DNA of 64,000 nt from Sphaerulina vaccinii (Eukaryota; Ascomycota; Dothideomycetes; Mycosphaerellales; Mycosphaerellaceae), in the NCBI GenBank assembly GCA_022570795.1, contig JAKUDP010000001.1, positions 1,302,001 to 1,366,000 on the forward strand, in the 5' to 3' direction. A model generated the notes under the pieces. That model made no database searches, was not told where the DNA came from, and saw nothing but the letters and a program-made list of their open reading frames with translations. Positions 40,814 through 52,564 of this stretch are shown in pieces (the stretch's first letter is position 1; each line of letters starts with the position of its first letter). The translations under genes were made by a program, and so were the position numbers.

Positions 40814-43294
40814 TCACTGCTTCTTGATAACGCGTGATCTCATCTCCTTCGGTGGACTTGCATGATCGATCACAGTACCAGTCTCGCGAACGAACATGAC
40901 TTTGCTGACGGAGTTGCCCAACTTCGTACCAATATCTGGGAAATAGCCAACTTGCTTGAAGCCAACGTCTTCTACTAGCCACCTATCCATTCGCTCGCGT
41001 CGAAGGGGCAGCTCTGCCGGATAGAGGTAGTTGATCATGATGTTCTTGATATTTCGTACTGGCATAGCAGCTTCGAGATGGTCATCGGCGACCTGATATC
41101 CGCCACGTTCGATGTGGTCAGGGTCGAGTAGCCCCAGCATCTTGTCCATGAGACATTTCGCGATGTTCTTCTGAAGGAAGTCCTTGTGTGTGAAGAAATC
41201 GACGACAGCAGTGTAGCGAAACATGTCAGCGCCACTTCCATATTCGTCTGCTCGGATGAAGCCCACGATTGTGTCAGGAAGCTGGATTGGGTCGCCAGGG
41301 CGATAGCCCTTGGCCTTTCTGTTGCCCTTGAGTAGAGCACTCTTTTCGTAGGCGATGAGGAAGGGCAGCTTACTACGTTGAGTAATGTCGATGAACTGCT
41401 CCTGAATCTCCGTCACTGTCGATATCTCACTTTCCGGCACAGCTGACGACCAGTCCACGTAGTAGTTGTAGATGTCTCGAATTGCGTGCATGTCGTCTGA
41501 ATTGGCGTGCCGCAGGTAGATCTTGCTCAGGCTGGATTCTCTGATGGGCTTCATGTGTTCAGGGGTGAAGCCTCTATTCGCTTGCTTCATCTTCGCCTTC
41601 TTCTCAGCCTTCTCGGCGCGGCGCTTCATCTTCTCTGCAGTGACGCCTTGTTTAGCCAGCTCTCGACGCTTCATGTTCTCGGCGTGGTACTGGCTGCCGT
41701 AATCGCACTCCCGGTTCAATCTCTCCCTGATGCACTCATCTGGATCTATGCCCTTGATATCCGGTGCCTGATAAGGCTGAAGAAAGCAACCGCCTTTGAC
41801 GCGTGTCTCCCACCAAGGTCGAGCATCGACAAGGTCTTCCTTGTGAACAGGGCCAGGCAAATCGGACTTGATGTTTTGATCGTAGAAAGTCGCCGGCGGA
41901 ATCCTGCCGAAGAAGTGATCTTTCTTCCAGTAATACGGCACGATGTCTCCCATTTGCCTGTATTCTACTCGAGGTTTCTTCTCGTCATCGTCATCGTCGT
42001 CCTCATCCTCACCATCATCCTCATCATCACCCTCGTCATGTTCTTTCTTCTTCTTGGGAGGGGTTGGAGGACTTGCGAAAGTATAGGTGTACCCATCAAC
42101 CACAGAGAGGTCGTCAAGGACTGGTGCGCGACTGACGTCCTTCATTGCGCGGCCCTCCATGTTATCGAGCCATCTTTGGATTTGCTCTTCACTTTGATTC
42201 TTCCTGAAGCCTGGTCTGAAGTCCCAGTCCATGGGTGGTGGAGAGAGTCTGCCATCGTCGCTACGGGGTATGGTCCATCCCTTGCTGTCCTTAGATTTGG
42301 TATCCCAGTCGTTGCTCGTGCCGAAGCTGTTGCTCTTGTTGTGCTTCGATTTGCTTGTTGGAGACTTCTGATCGCGACCATGATTCTTGCCAGTCCAGTC
42401 TGTCTTCCATCGCTTTGGGTCGCCCTTCGGTATCTCACTGGCCTTGAGGAATCCATGGCCTGCACGCGGCTTGTGCTCGGTCGGCACTCTGCTGTTGCTG
42501 TTAGTGGCACGAGCAACACCGCTTCCACCTCGTCCTGCGCCGCGAGCTCTGGGCTTCGGGTTGCCTCGTCCACGGAAGACAGGAGTCTCTGACGGCGGTT
42601 CGGATGCAGGGTTCGGTCGGCTGGAGTCGCTAGTGTAGTCGGTCTTTTGGGTGAGATTAGCACCATCTCCAAGGATGACTGAGTCGGCCTTTTCACTCAC
42701 TGCACGCAGCTTTGCGAACACATCATCGCTATCTGGCGGACTTGGCAGCAGTGCCTGCTGCTTGTGGTCTGGCTTGCTGGCGACAGGCGTATTGTTGGCG
42801 ACAAGGGCTGATGCGGCAGCCTTCTTCATGCGAAGATGCGGTGGAATGGGGTGGCCTGCAGGCATTGTAGTGGTGAGTGTGTGGTTATGTTCTGGAAGTC
42901 TTTGAGAAAGTGCGGTGTTGTCTGGTCGTAGCAGGAACGATTTGGTGGGTTGTGATCGTAGTTGAAGCCTGCTTCGAGGTTCGAGATTTCTCGTCGTCTC
43001 GGGATTGTGGCGGCTGGACAATAGCTCTTCGTAGCCTATTGTGTCGTTTGCATCATTCACCGGTGCCCCACCACGATTGCTAGCGCCAGTCGGCGGTGTG
43101 CGGTGTCCAGCCTCCTGAAGCGGCGTGAAGTGCGCGTCGCCATCGACAACACTGTCATTGCGCGCCAGGTACGTCTTTTTCTTTCGACCACCACGATGAC
43201 GAGGTTTCTTTTGCTTCGACGGAGTTCCACTCTGCAGAAGATAATCACCATCCCCAGGCTGGGGCTGCTTAGCAGGCATTGACGCCATAGTCAT
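40814..43294 (-). CDS. Large protein with C-terminal GNAT-like acetyltransferase domain
   Basis: Single exon, 826 aa from the first ATG at 43294 (MTMASMPAKQ); Mets at 43288 and 43279 are also possible. The N-terminal 370 residues are disordered and basic (KQKKPRHRGGRKKKTY; GRGNPKPRARGAGRGG), suggesting RNA or chromatin contact. An acidic run (DEGDDEDDGEDEDDDDDDEK) lies at about 41977-42036. Next comes a conserved region with YYWKKDHFFGRIPPATFYDQ and a basic coiled-coil patch. The C-terminal 210 residues look GNAT-like: IYLRHANSDDMHAIRDIYNYY, PFLIAYE, VGFIRADEYGSG, AVVDFFTHKDFLQKNIAKCLMD and a late VEDVGFKQVGYFPDIG. Substrate unknown. Divergent from ARL2. Confidence 0.82.
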   Translation of the reverse strand: MTMASMPAKQPQPGDGDYLLQSGTPSKQKKPRHRGGRKKKTYLARNDSVVDGDAHFTPLQEAGHRTPPTGASNRGGAPVNDANDTIGYEELLSSRHNPETTRNLEPRSRLQLRSQPTKSFLLRPDNTALSQRLPEHNHTLTTTMPAGHPIPPHLRMKKAAASALVANNTPVASKPDHKQQALLPSPPDSDDVFAKLRAVSEKADSVILGDGANLTQKTDYTSDSSRPNPASEPPSETPVFRGRGNPKPRARGAGRGGSGVARATNSNSRVPTEHKPRAGHGFLKASEIPKGDPKRWKTDWTGKNHGRDQKSPTSKSKHNKSNSFGTSNDWDTKSKDSKGWTIPRSDDGRLSPPPMDWDFRPGFRKNQSEEQIQRWLDNMEGRAMKDVSRAPVLDDLSVVDGYTYTFASPPTPPKKKKEHDEGDDEDDGEDEDDDDDDEKKPRVEYRQMGDIVPYYWKKDHFFGRIPPATFYDQNIKSDLPGPVHKEDLVDARPWWETRVKGGCFLQPYQAPDIKGIDPDECIRERLNRECDYGSQYHAENMKRRELAKQGVTAEKMKRRAEKAEKKAKMKQANRGFTPEHMKPIRESSLSKIYLRHANSDDMHAIRDIYNYYVDWSSAVPESEISTVTEIQEQFIDITQRSKLPFLIAYEKSALLKGNRKAKGYRPGDPIQLPDTIVGFIRADEYGSGADMFRYTAVVDFFTHKDFLQKNIAKCLMDKMLGLLDPDHIERGGYQVADDHLEAAMPVRNIKNIMINYLYPAELPLRRERMDRWLVEDVGFKQVGYFPDIGTKLGNSVSKVMFVRETGTVIDHASPPKEMRSRVIKKQ

Positions 43295-43717
43295 GTGGCA
43301 GATGTGCCTGATGAAGTGGAGGAGATACTGATGGTTAGCAGATGTCGTGGCGACGATGATCAATCGACGAGAGTCCACTCTCCAAGCCTGATACGTTTTC
43401 AAGGTTAGCAAGAGCCTTCGCTGATGTGGCGAATAGAAGGGGTGAAGTGAAGTCTTACCCTTCTCGTACTTTCTCTTCTTCTCCTTTTTCCAGCAGCTTT
43501 GCCAGTTGATATTTGGTCTGAGCGTCCAGTATGGGTGTGATCACGTACTCCGCAAGCAAGTCGAGGAAGTTGGGGTCCTTTCCAATGGATTCAGAAGGCA
43601 TCTTGCGATACCTTTAACGCCTCATATTGGCACGTGATCGAGTGGTATTGATGGTTTTGCGGGTTCTTGTGTTTTCTTCTTCGACTCAACCCGACCAAGA
43701 ACAAGAATAACTCGAGG
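43295..43717. promoter_or_regulatory. Divergent promoter between the GNAT gene and ARL2
   Basis: 423 bp with pyrimidine-rich patches near 43455-43495. No credible ORF. Serves both genes. Confidence 0.5.
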
Positions 43718-44571
43718 ATGTTGTCGATACTGAGGAAAGCTCGTCTCAAGGACAAGGAGATGCGGGTTTTGATGCTGTGAGTACGCCGCCGTGCTATTTG
43801 GTGGTTAGAGAGCTGAGTGTCGAAGGGGCCTTGACAATGCTGGGAAAACCACGATTGTCAAAAGGATCATGAATGAGGATGTCAATGAAGTCAGTCCGAC
43901 GTTGGGTTTCATCATCAAGACGATCGACTACGAAGGGTAAGTGCAGATGTGAGCTTTGTGAGGTCAATGAGACAATACTGATGAAGTGAAAAGGTACAAA
44001 CTGAATATTTGTGAGCTCCCTTCTGCCTGTGTGGGTGAAGTCTCGCGCTGACTACTTCTCAGGGGACGTTGGAGGCCAGAAGACACTCCGCACGTACTGG
44101 AAGAACTACTTTGAGAAGACCGACACGCTCATATGGGTAGTTGATGCCACCGACAAAGAGCGTATCGACGACTGCCGCCAGGAGCTCAAAGGCCTGCTTG
44201 TCCAGGAGGTATGCCATTTCCCAGCTCTTACTGTGCCGCTCCATCATTAACACCTCTTAGCGTCTTATGGGAGCCTCTCTGCTGGTCTTCAAGAACAAAA
44301 GTGATGTTGCAGGCTGCATGACAGAGGACGACATTCGTAAGGTGAGCTCCTCCATCCACGTCCCACACGCGCCAGCGGTACATCGGCATCGGCTACGCGT
44401 CCAATTGCCAGGACATATTGGCTTACCCAATCGTTCTAGGGTTTGCAGCTGGACAGTATCCAGACCCACAAATGGCATATCCTGCCATGTTCTGCTATGA
44501 CTGGATTGAACCTCCAGGAAGGTCTTCGATGGGTCGTTCAGGATGCGAAGGACAGGCTCTTCCTCTACTGA
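43718..44571 (+). CDS. ARL2: ARL2 small GTPase (Alp41-type)
   Basis: Arf-like GTPase that regulates tubulin-cofactor D and microtubule assembly. Six exons: 43718-43776, 43826-43936, 43994-44010, 44063-44208, 44261-44341, 44440-44571; introns of 49, 57, 52, 52 and 98 nt; 181 aa against 184 in human ARL2. Motifs: MLSILRKARLKDKEMRVLML start (no N-myristoylation Gly2, as in ARL2), P-loop GLDNAGKT, switch I SPTLGF, WDVGGQ (formed by splicing the 17-nt exon 3 to exon 4), and NKSD with a closing SAMTG. All key residues are intact. The 17-nt exon is the unusual part. Confidence 0.95.
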
Positions 44572-45201
44572 TCATTCTCTATGACCAAAGATCGACGGCA
44601 TAAGGCAGACTTTGCGTTCTCCTGGATCGTGTACCTGACTATTTTCGGCATAGCGGCTGCACCACGTAAACAAGCTTGGAACACCGCGTTATGCACGCCA
44701 TAGCCCGCATGGGCATCCTGGGCGACATTGAGATAGCAGCTTTGTGTTTCAGATCTGTGAAGAGGAGCACTCTGTGCTCACGGAAACATGATGAAGGCGC
44801 TTCGGATTGACAAGATGGCAGAAGCAACACGCTCAACAATGCTTGAAGAAATGACATTCCAGGGCTAGGTAAGATCTGGGATCCACCGTAGGGATGAAGA
44901 AGGGCGGCTCGCGCTTCTGCGCAGATCGAGAGAGAACCGCAGAATGTAGTAGAGTTCACTGTGCCCGCAACGTCTCTCCTCGTCGCGTCTTCACTTGCTT
45001 TTAGTTCTTCCCTGTGAGTAATTGCCCTTGCTCGGTGATCCCACTCGTTGGCTGTTTCGAAACCTCTCGCGAAGTCTCGCATCTTGTTCTTCGTTTCTGA
45101 TCTGAGGGCGAGCGCGGGAAGCAGGCTCAACAAGCCGATGCACACATCCCTGCTACTGTTCATGAACAAGGAAGGGCAGCGCGTGCTGCTATAAAACAGC
45201 C
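44572..45201. other. Intergenic with one unsupported minus-strand ORF
   Basis: A 174-codon ATG ORF on the minus strand (45163-44639) is open but shows no domain, biased composition or splice partners. I do not call it. The plus strand near 45190 has a TATAAA just before the next gene (ATAAAAC at 45191-45197). Confidence 0.4.
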
Positions 45202-48200
45202 ATGGCTGCTGGCGGAGTTCCAGCTACAACATCTTCGGCCGCGCAGGACAGCGATCTCGACCCAGCGGCGTTCCTCAAGTCAGTTCGCGAGCTGTCTGAG
45301 AAGCGCGATCGCGAAGACGTGGAACGATTCAGGCAATTGGAGGAGAAGGTGCAGAAAGAACGCGAGGAACGTGCAGCACGAAGAGCAGGTGTGTCCTATT
45401 TACATATCAGTTCCGCGAGTCAATATTCGAGCATTGGGAGAAGCTGTTGTTCATCAATGCTTCTACTTTTCACATTGGGACTTGGTGGGCTGTTCCTTCC
45501 TCGTTGCTGGGAACACAGTCCCACTTCGACCACAACAACTTTCTTGACTTTTGCGCAAGGGCTGTAGCACTGACCGCATTGTTGTTTAGAACGCGCTCGA
45601 TCTATCTCGCCAGAAAAGCCACACACAACCTCTTCGCCATCGAGTCGTACCATCAGTCGAGCCGCTACCAATGCCAGTCTCGTGCCTTCGCCGCCGGTGA
45701 CCATGACGCCTCCTTCGAGCTCGGGAACCATGGAGTCTGGGAAAGCAGCAACGACAAGCCCGAAATTGGATGCGGATGTGCCTGATTTCAAGGGTTTTGG
45801 CAGCATCAAGAGGAGCAGCGCATCGGTGTCAAGCAGGTCGAGCGTGCGATCATCAACTTCAGAGAAGCCAGCGCAGACAAGTGCGGAGCCCGCAGCAGCA
45901 GGTCTTGCACGTTCGGGGACAACAACTACAGAGCCTGCAATACAGAGCGCCACAGGATTGGCACGGTCTGGGACTTTGACATGGAACAGGCGGCCACAAG
46001 CAGGAAGCAGACCACAGTCTCAGGTTGGTGGGAGTAGACCTCAGTCACAGCTCGGCAGCAGCAGGCCACAGTCAATGGCAGCACCAGCGGCAACAGCGAC
46101 TCGACCAACCCATACGAGGAACGAATCCGTGGACAAGCCTGCGCCTAGCAGAGACCAAATTGCAGCTTCACTGGGCGCTAGGGATCCGTCGTGGTTCAAG
46201 CAGACGTCAGATCGCGGTGTTGGCTCAGCTGCATATAGGAAGAGCCAGGTCGAGGACCAGCCAGATGACGCGCCAGCTCCTACATCGATTGGGCGGAAGG
46301 GTTTGCCTGGACTGTCAAGAGAGCTTGCGGCGGAACCAGAGTCTCAGATCAGCCCGCCTAGCTCAGCAAGTCTCAGGTCAGATTCGAGGTCGCAGGACGG
46401 CTCTGTGCGAGGCAGCATTGTTTCTGCGGGCAGTAGAATTTCTACAATGTCAGCATCTAGCAGTGGCAAGCCTGACTTGAAGGCATTGATCGCTGAAGAT
46501 GAAGGACAACGGAAAGTGTCTCCAAGCTACAATATCCCTTCGGATCGAAGTTCCACTGCTAGCATAGAATCTGCAAGCATCGCACGCAGCATCACGATGT
46601 CGAGCTCCCAGGCTAGATTGGCGGGTGTGGACAGAACCGCATCGCCTACGAAGGGCATGGGTGGCTTCGTGCAAAGTGCCATGATGAAAAGATCAGACAG
46701 TCAGAGCAAACGGTGGAGCGCACAGCCCGGCACGAATGTGAGCAGGTCGAACTCAGTTGTGAGCAATCGCAGTGGTCTTGGTGGTCTCCAGGGGTCGTAT
46801 AGCATGCCGAAGCTGGAACCTGCTATCGCGACTGCAGAACGGGCGAAGGATCCCTCATCTCGGCCTACAAGCTCAAGTAATGACTTGACCAAATTGGCCA
46901 CAGAGCAGGACAGCGATGGCTTTGTGAAGCCGGCACTACCAACTTACAGTCATGCTCACAACCGCAGCAAGTCCGTGGCATCAAACTACAGCATAAACGA
47001 TGACGCTCCGGCCTCACCTGGAAGTCCTTCCAAACGCTTCAGCCCTGTAAAGTCAAGCTGGCTGGAGAGTTCTTTGACGAGACCTGAGTCTCCCAAGCCA
47101 TCACCTGCAAAGAACTCTCAGCCGAGCTGGATGGCGGATTTGGCTAGCCGAAAGGCGCAGCGCGGAAGTGTAGATCTAGGGACTCCGCTAAGCGCAGGCG
47201 GTGAGCGCTCGAGGCCAAGCTCCCCACTCAAGGAAACACCTTTTGGGCAGAGCATACTGAAGCGGGCAGACTCGCGAGATTCGCCAAGAACTCCGACGTC
47301 CTCAGCGACACCAAACAACACACTTCGATCTTTTAAGCTTGCCGACAAGGTAGAACAGTCATCCGTGGCCGCTCCAGAGACGCAACCCGAGGCCGAGAAG
47401 AAGCTTGATGCGCCCATCAGCTTTACACCTACATCCAAGGAAACACCATTGCAGGACGTAGCTAAAGCTGAGCCTGAAGAGGCTCCGGAACAGTCAGCCC
47501 CACCTATCGCGACCCAGGAGAAATCAGAAATGCCTCCACCTCAGACAACATCTACGAAACCACGATCGCCACTGATTCCCAGCCAACCTTCCACACCGGA
47601 ACCCGGCCTCGTCAGGCAGAGATCGAAGACTTTCCTCAAGGGATCTCCTGCAGCACCGCCGTCGGACAAGGCACGGCCAGCCGACTTTCGAAGTCAGCTG
47701 AAATCACGTCCTCCGCCTGAACCCAAGTCCGACCAGCAGCCTGAGTTCTTGGCTAAGTTCGGTGCATTGCGTAAGACGCAACCGGAGAAATTTGTCGCCC
47801 CAGATGTCCTTAAGGACAACATCCTTCGTGGCAAATCTGGTCTGGCACAAACCGCAGGGCCCGTGAAGACTGTAAGACGTGATGAGCTTAAGGAGGATCT
47901 GCTTGCCAAGAAGGATGAGTTCAAGAAGGCCAAGGAGGAGGGCCGTGATCTTCCTGGAGCAGTGCATGCACGAAAAGTCAGCGAGACGAAACCGCCTGTT
48001 GCGCCTTGCAAGCCGGAGGCACTGGCGAAACGCGAGCTTCTCGGCCGATCCGATAGTAACAGATCAGCCGCTTCTACTGCAACCATGGAAAGATCTCGTG
48101 AAGGCACACCAGAGGCACTCGCAAGAGCCAAAAGCCTGAAGTCACGAAATCAGCCCATCAAGGACAAACCTTCAGAAGTAGCAAGCCCCAAGCCTGAGCT

Positions 48201-50881
48201 GCTGCGCCACGAGCCAGCGAAGCAGACTTCACTGCCAACACCTGCGCCGTCAGAATCGAAGTTTGAGCCACTTAGCAAGCAGATCAGTGCGCCAATGGTT
48301 GCCGAACCAAAACAGATCAAGGAGACTTCGAAGCTGGCTTCACGCTTTAATCCTGCTCTGGCGAACATTCTTGCTCGTGGACCACCTTCACAAGCTCCAT
48401 CGCGAAACGAGTCCCCAGTGAATGCTGGGGCTTTCTCGCCGCCTGTCTCTACATCGTCTGAACCTGTTGAAGCGGGTGCCCCTCTGCAGGATGTGCGCAA
48501 AGATCGTGCTAGAGGGCCGAAGAGAAGAAAGGCTGGCGCCAAAGCAGATACTTCTGCTTCTGAAGAAGCGAATGCGGCACCAGCAGAGGAGCCTACCTCA
48601 GCAGAGAAGTCACTGCTGAATGGAGCGAGCACGTCAGGTGAACCACAAACTACCGCAAAGACTTCGCCAGAGCTGTCAGATCGCCTTAACTTCTCGAGGA
48701 AAGCCGGCCCTACCGCGGGCTCAGTTGCTGCAGTCATGGCATCTTCGCTGAACAAGTCGCCGCGGCCATCTAGCATTGACCTGCAGCCCAAGCAAGACGC
48801 AATCGAGCCTCCAACGCCGCTAAAGCTTCAATTGCGCAATGTGCCAGGTTCCATGGGGTCTCTGGTGACAACGTCGCTGCCCAAGTCTGAGCAGGAAGCT
48901 GCAAAGACCGAGTCAGCGGCGATAGACAAGCCAGCGGTCCCAGCGAAAAGCCCTGCGCTTCCCACGATAACGACACCATCTACGAGTCAGTCTGCGCAGC
49001 CATCACCAGCTGGTGCCGTTCCAGAGTTCAAAGGCTTCCGTGCTGCACGTGCGTCTAAGCCAGCACAGTCATCAGTGACTACCGATGACGACAAGGAGAA
49101 TGGTGGCAATCTGCCTTCAGTCAAAGCAGCATCGTCAATGTGGGGGCGGAGAGCCAGTCCTCCCAAGAACGAAGCTCCTGCACAGATTCAGCTGCCAAAC
49201 AAAAGAGATGAAGAAGCTGCCATGAGATCAGCTGGTCTTCTGGCAGCTCAGCCTGGACTCGGTATTACTGTCAACAAGAGTGGCGACAAACTACCAACAC
49301 CAGTCTCTGCGAGTGCACCACCACGACCTACCAAGTCGTCTCGAGCGGTCAGTGGCCAGCTCGCAGAGGCTTCGCCCAACAAAGGTGGGATTTCCAGTGC
49401 GCTTCCCAGTATGTAAAGCCTGCTTTCTTGAATTCATTCTGACAACAGCACTGCAGTCACTCCCTGAGCGTACCTTTGCAGATTGTTAAGAACTAACAGC
49501 CTGCCAAGATGATCCTCCCGCATCCGAAACTTCCGTTCCCACGACAGATGCTGGAAGGTTGCTCGCGAAAACCTTCGGAAATGCGCCAAGATATTGCGAA
49601 GCATTGTCGATCGATACCTCTGCGGTACTGGAGAACAAGGAGCAACGTGAAGATGCTGTCAAGACACTGCGACGAAACGTAATCATCATCTTTGCCGATG
49701 GCGCTTCCAAGGCTCTCGCACCTCGAGAAGAGTACACATTGTACGATGAGAGCGTGTACGTTGTGACGCATAGCTTCGTGAATGCGAAGGGCATCAAAGC
49801 ATGTCAGATCTACATCTGGGCTGGCGACACCGCATTTGAGACGACTCTGGAAGCTGCCCACGCCTGCGCTAAGCGCGTTTCGAGAGACAATGGCTCAGCG
49901 CCGGTTCGAATTGTGCGACAGGGCCACGAAACTGCAGGCTTTCTGCACACCTTTGGTGGCATCTTGATCACCAGACAAGGGGCACCTGAGAGCGCACCGA
50001 AACAGTTCATGCTGTGCGGGAGAAAACATCATGGACATATCATGTTTGATGAACTGGACAACTTCGCGCCTGAGTCTCTTTGCGCAGGCTTCGTGTACCT
50101 CATCTCGTATCCAGTCACATTGCAGGAGACGAAGCTCTACCTCTGGAAAGGAGCTGCATGCTCAACAGAAGAGCTCAGTGCTGCGAGACTCGCTGCTATG
50201 GATTTGAGCGAAACTGGAGAGATCATCGAGGTTGATGGCGGCGCAGAGTTCAACTCATTCTTGAAGTTGTTCGGCACGAACACCACGAAATCGGACATTG
50301 CTAGCCCGACAGAGCTCTGGCGTCAGAAGGCTTTGGCGCCTACGAAGTTCGAAACCAGGCTGTTCCGTGTGCAGCAAGCGCCCCAAAGGACAGGTCTCAT
50401 GACTGCAATCTGGAACCGTAGGCCAAGTTGGAATACTAGATCGCCTGCGCGATCAACTACACCTTCGCCCGGAGGTATGGAAGTCAAAGTCGAGGCCAAA
50501 GAAGTTTCGCCAATTCTGCAGTCTCAGCTTGAAGCCGAGGGCGTCTATCTCCTTGATGCATATGGTGAATTATATATCCTGCTTGGCCCTCTCTTCGCTT
50601 CGATACCGGAGCATACTCGGAATGCTGTGCTTGGGCAGACTCTTCTCTTCGCATCGGACTATGCTATCCTCGCAGCTTCGATGGAGGATCGACCGAGTGT
50701 GCCAAAGTGCTCGGTACTGTTCTCTGGGATACCGAGAGATGTGAAGATGATGTTCAGACACTGGGATGATGGATGGGGCTTATGGGGTACAGCTGGACTT
50801 ATGGCAGGAGTTGCGAACAGTGGAGGTCAAGCGACGACTATGGCTCTTGATGATGTGCTGAATGAAGTGTGTCGCGAGTAG
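45202..50881 (+). CDS. DUF4045-gelsolin repeat protein (actin-binding)
   Basis: Large fungal protein with a disordered DUF4045 N-terminus and gelsolin/villin-like repeats; expected to bind or sever actin. Three exons: 45202-45388, 45590-49408, 49509-50881 (introns of 201 and 100 nt, longer than most here), 1792 aa. Start MAAGGVPATTSSAAQ; AAFLKSVRELSEKRDRED is the DUF4045 opening. About 1250 residues of Ser/Pro/Lys-rich sequence follow, with repeated short motifs: VPDFKGFGSIKRSS at the start and VPEFKGFRAARASK near residue 1200. The gelsolin part covers about 1340-1790: EALSIDTSAVL, QIYIWAGDTAFETTLEAA, KLYLWKGAACSTEELSAARLAA, VYLLDAYGELYILLGP. The second donor is GTATGT at 49409, giving LPNDPPAS at the junction. 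Confidence 0.88.
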
Positions 50882-51389
50882 TTGTCAGCGTTGTGCTCAG
50901 CGCTGAAGCGAAGCATGGTCAGGCGAACTTGTCAGCGTTCAGCGTTCTCGCATTTGTATATACACCTGCTGGGGGAAGTGATTTGTGCCATTGCACAGCA
51001 TACTCCGGAAATGTCCAAGAGCATGTGGGACCACGAGCTGCTTTGGCAATCCCGACTGCATCTTCCTTATCTCTCCAGCAATTCCCATTGATCTTTGCAC
51101 TTCGTCTTTACAAGGGGCACCCATCTCCAGAAAAAACTCGTATACTTCTGAGAGCCTATTCAGAGACGCACTTGCAAACCGGAAGTGATTGCAAGTACAG
51201 GTCTAGTCTTGCCCACGATATCCAAGCAGCCAAGTACCATAACATGGCAGTATATCGTCCTTTCCCACTCCTCAAGTCATAGCTCATCAAGATTTGCGGA
51301 CGCTGGCCCTGGGCTGAACATACTGATTGTAACCCAGACGCCTCTCATGATGATTTCGCCCATACCTGCGCCTCGCTTTAAGTGTATAT
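50882..51389. other. Intergenic between convergent genes
   Basis: 3' UTRs of the gelsolin-type gene and the GH16 gene. Nothing recognised. Confidence 0.5.
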
Positions 51390-52564
51390 TCATGCAGCAG
51401 AATAGACTCGCCAGCTCTTCCACTCCCAGACTGCAGTCTCGAACGCAGTGTTATTGGTAGCCACGAAGTCCGAACATGTGCCCGGACATGAGTCTTCATC
51501 ACTGTACACACTCGTAGCACCCGCCCACGATCCGCAAAGATCAATGTTTGCGATGATCGACTGATTCTTGAAGTGACTAGATATGTCGCAGTGAGTACTT
51601 GGGAAGTCTGCCAGAGGAGTTGGCCAACCGCTTGGGTCCGGAGCTGTTGTATTGGAAACATCGTCCGGGATGTCCGAAGGAATGGAGTCACGATCAAAGA
51701 ACCAAACACGGATCCCGGCATCCCGTAGCTCCATAGCATATATACCTCCTCCAATATCGTTGAAGGCTTGACCAAAAGTATCCTTGGGACCTTGTACGCC
51801 ACAGCCCGCGTTGCTGTCTGTCGAATTCAGGCAGTTCTTCGTAAGGACTGTGCCTGTTTCCTTCCGCTTCACGTTCATCTTACAGTCCTTTGTTGTATGC
51901 AGCGTGACTTGGTTGCCAGTGTCTGCTTGATTTACAGCTTCGGCTATATCGATCTCACCTTCACCCTTATATTAGTCGTGAGCACTTCCAGGGCATGAAG
52001 GGTAATTTGCCACTCACCATTCGTGGGCCAATTCGACGGGTCTGAAAGCCAAAGCGCCGGCCAAGTGGAACATCCAGACGGTGTTCTGAGTATATCGAAG
52101 ATGAATAGGCCTGATTCGTACTGTTTCTTCGATGTAATTCTGACGGAATATCTTCCTGTTGAGGCGTTTGTGTCTGAAGTATCTACCCTGAGCACAGCCG
52201 AATCGGAGGTAGTATATGTCAAGTTGTATTGCTCTGAAGTGGCGACACTCGAGTCGACATAAAGTACAAAGCCAGCAGTTGGATCGTAACCTGTGAAGTA
52301 ATCGAAGTTGTCGAAGAAGTCGGATCCGGAGTATGTGTCTGTAAGACTATAGCTGATCGAACTGTAATCTGGATATGCAGTGGCTCGCGTGCCCAAAACT
52401 GCTCCAATGATGATCGCCGCGATAATGACGACTGTAGCAGCGATGACTCCAAGCAGCACCGGTTTCGACCATGTCCTGGGATTCCATTTCGAAGCATGAG
52501 GGCCTTGTTTCGCTATAGAGTCCAGAGATTCGTATGGCGGCGGAGCTGAGTCATAGTGAGGCAT
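51390..52564 (-). CDS. Membrane-anchored GH16 beta-glucanase-like enzyme
   Basis: Type II membrane glycoside hydrolase of family 16, likely acting on beta-1,3/1,3-1,4-glucan in or near the wall. Two exons: 52564-52018 and 51958-51390 (59-nt intron, GTGAGT, ACTAAT branch, GTGAAG), 371 aa. Start MPHYDSAPPPYESL; cytosolic tail with PPPY; one span at about 37-59 (LLGVIAATVVIIAAIIIGAVLG). The GH16 domain has DNFDYFTGYDPTAGFVLYVD, GLFIFDILRTPSGCSTWPALWL, and the catalytic GEIDIAE formed across the splice (E184, D186, E189). All three acidic residues of ExDxxE are present. Cys-rich C-terminal part with DSCPGTCSDFV. Confidence 0.92.

Noticed and set aside
41507..42592. 361-codon plus-strand ORF opposite the GNAT gene
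   Set aside because: It is the antisense shadow of the conserved GNAT reading frame; its Leu/Val-rich composition comes from the acidic and basic codons on the other strand.
44639..45163. 174-codon minus-strand ORF between ARL2 and the gelsolin-type gene
   Set aside because: Open with an ATG but without domain, splice partner or convincing composition; lies in the likely promoter of the next gene.
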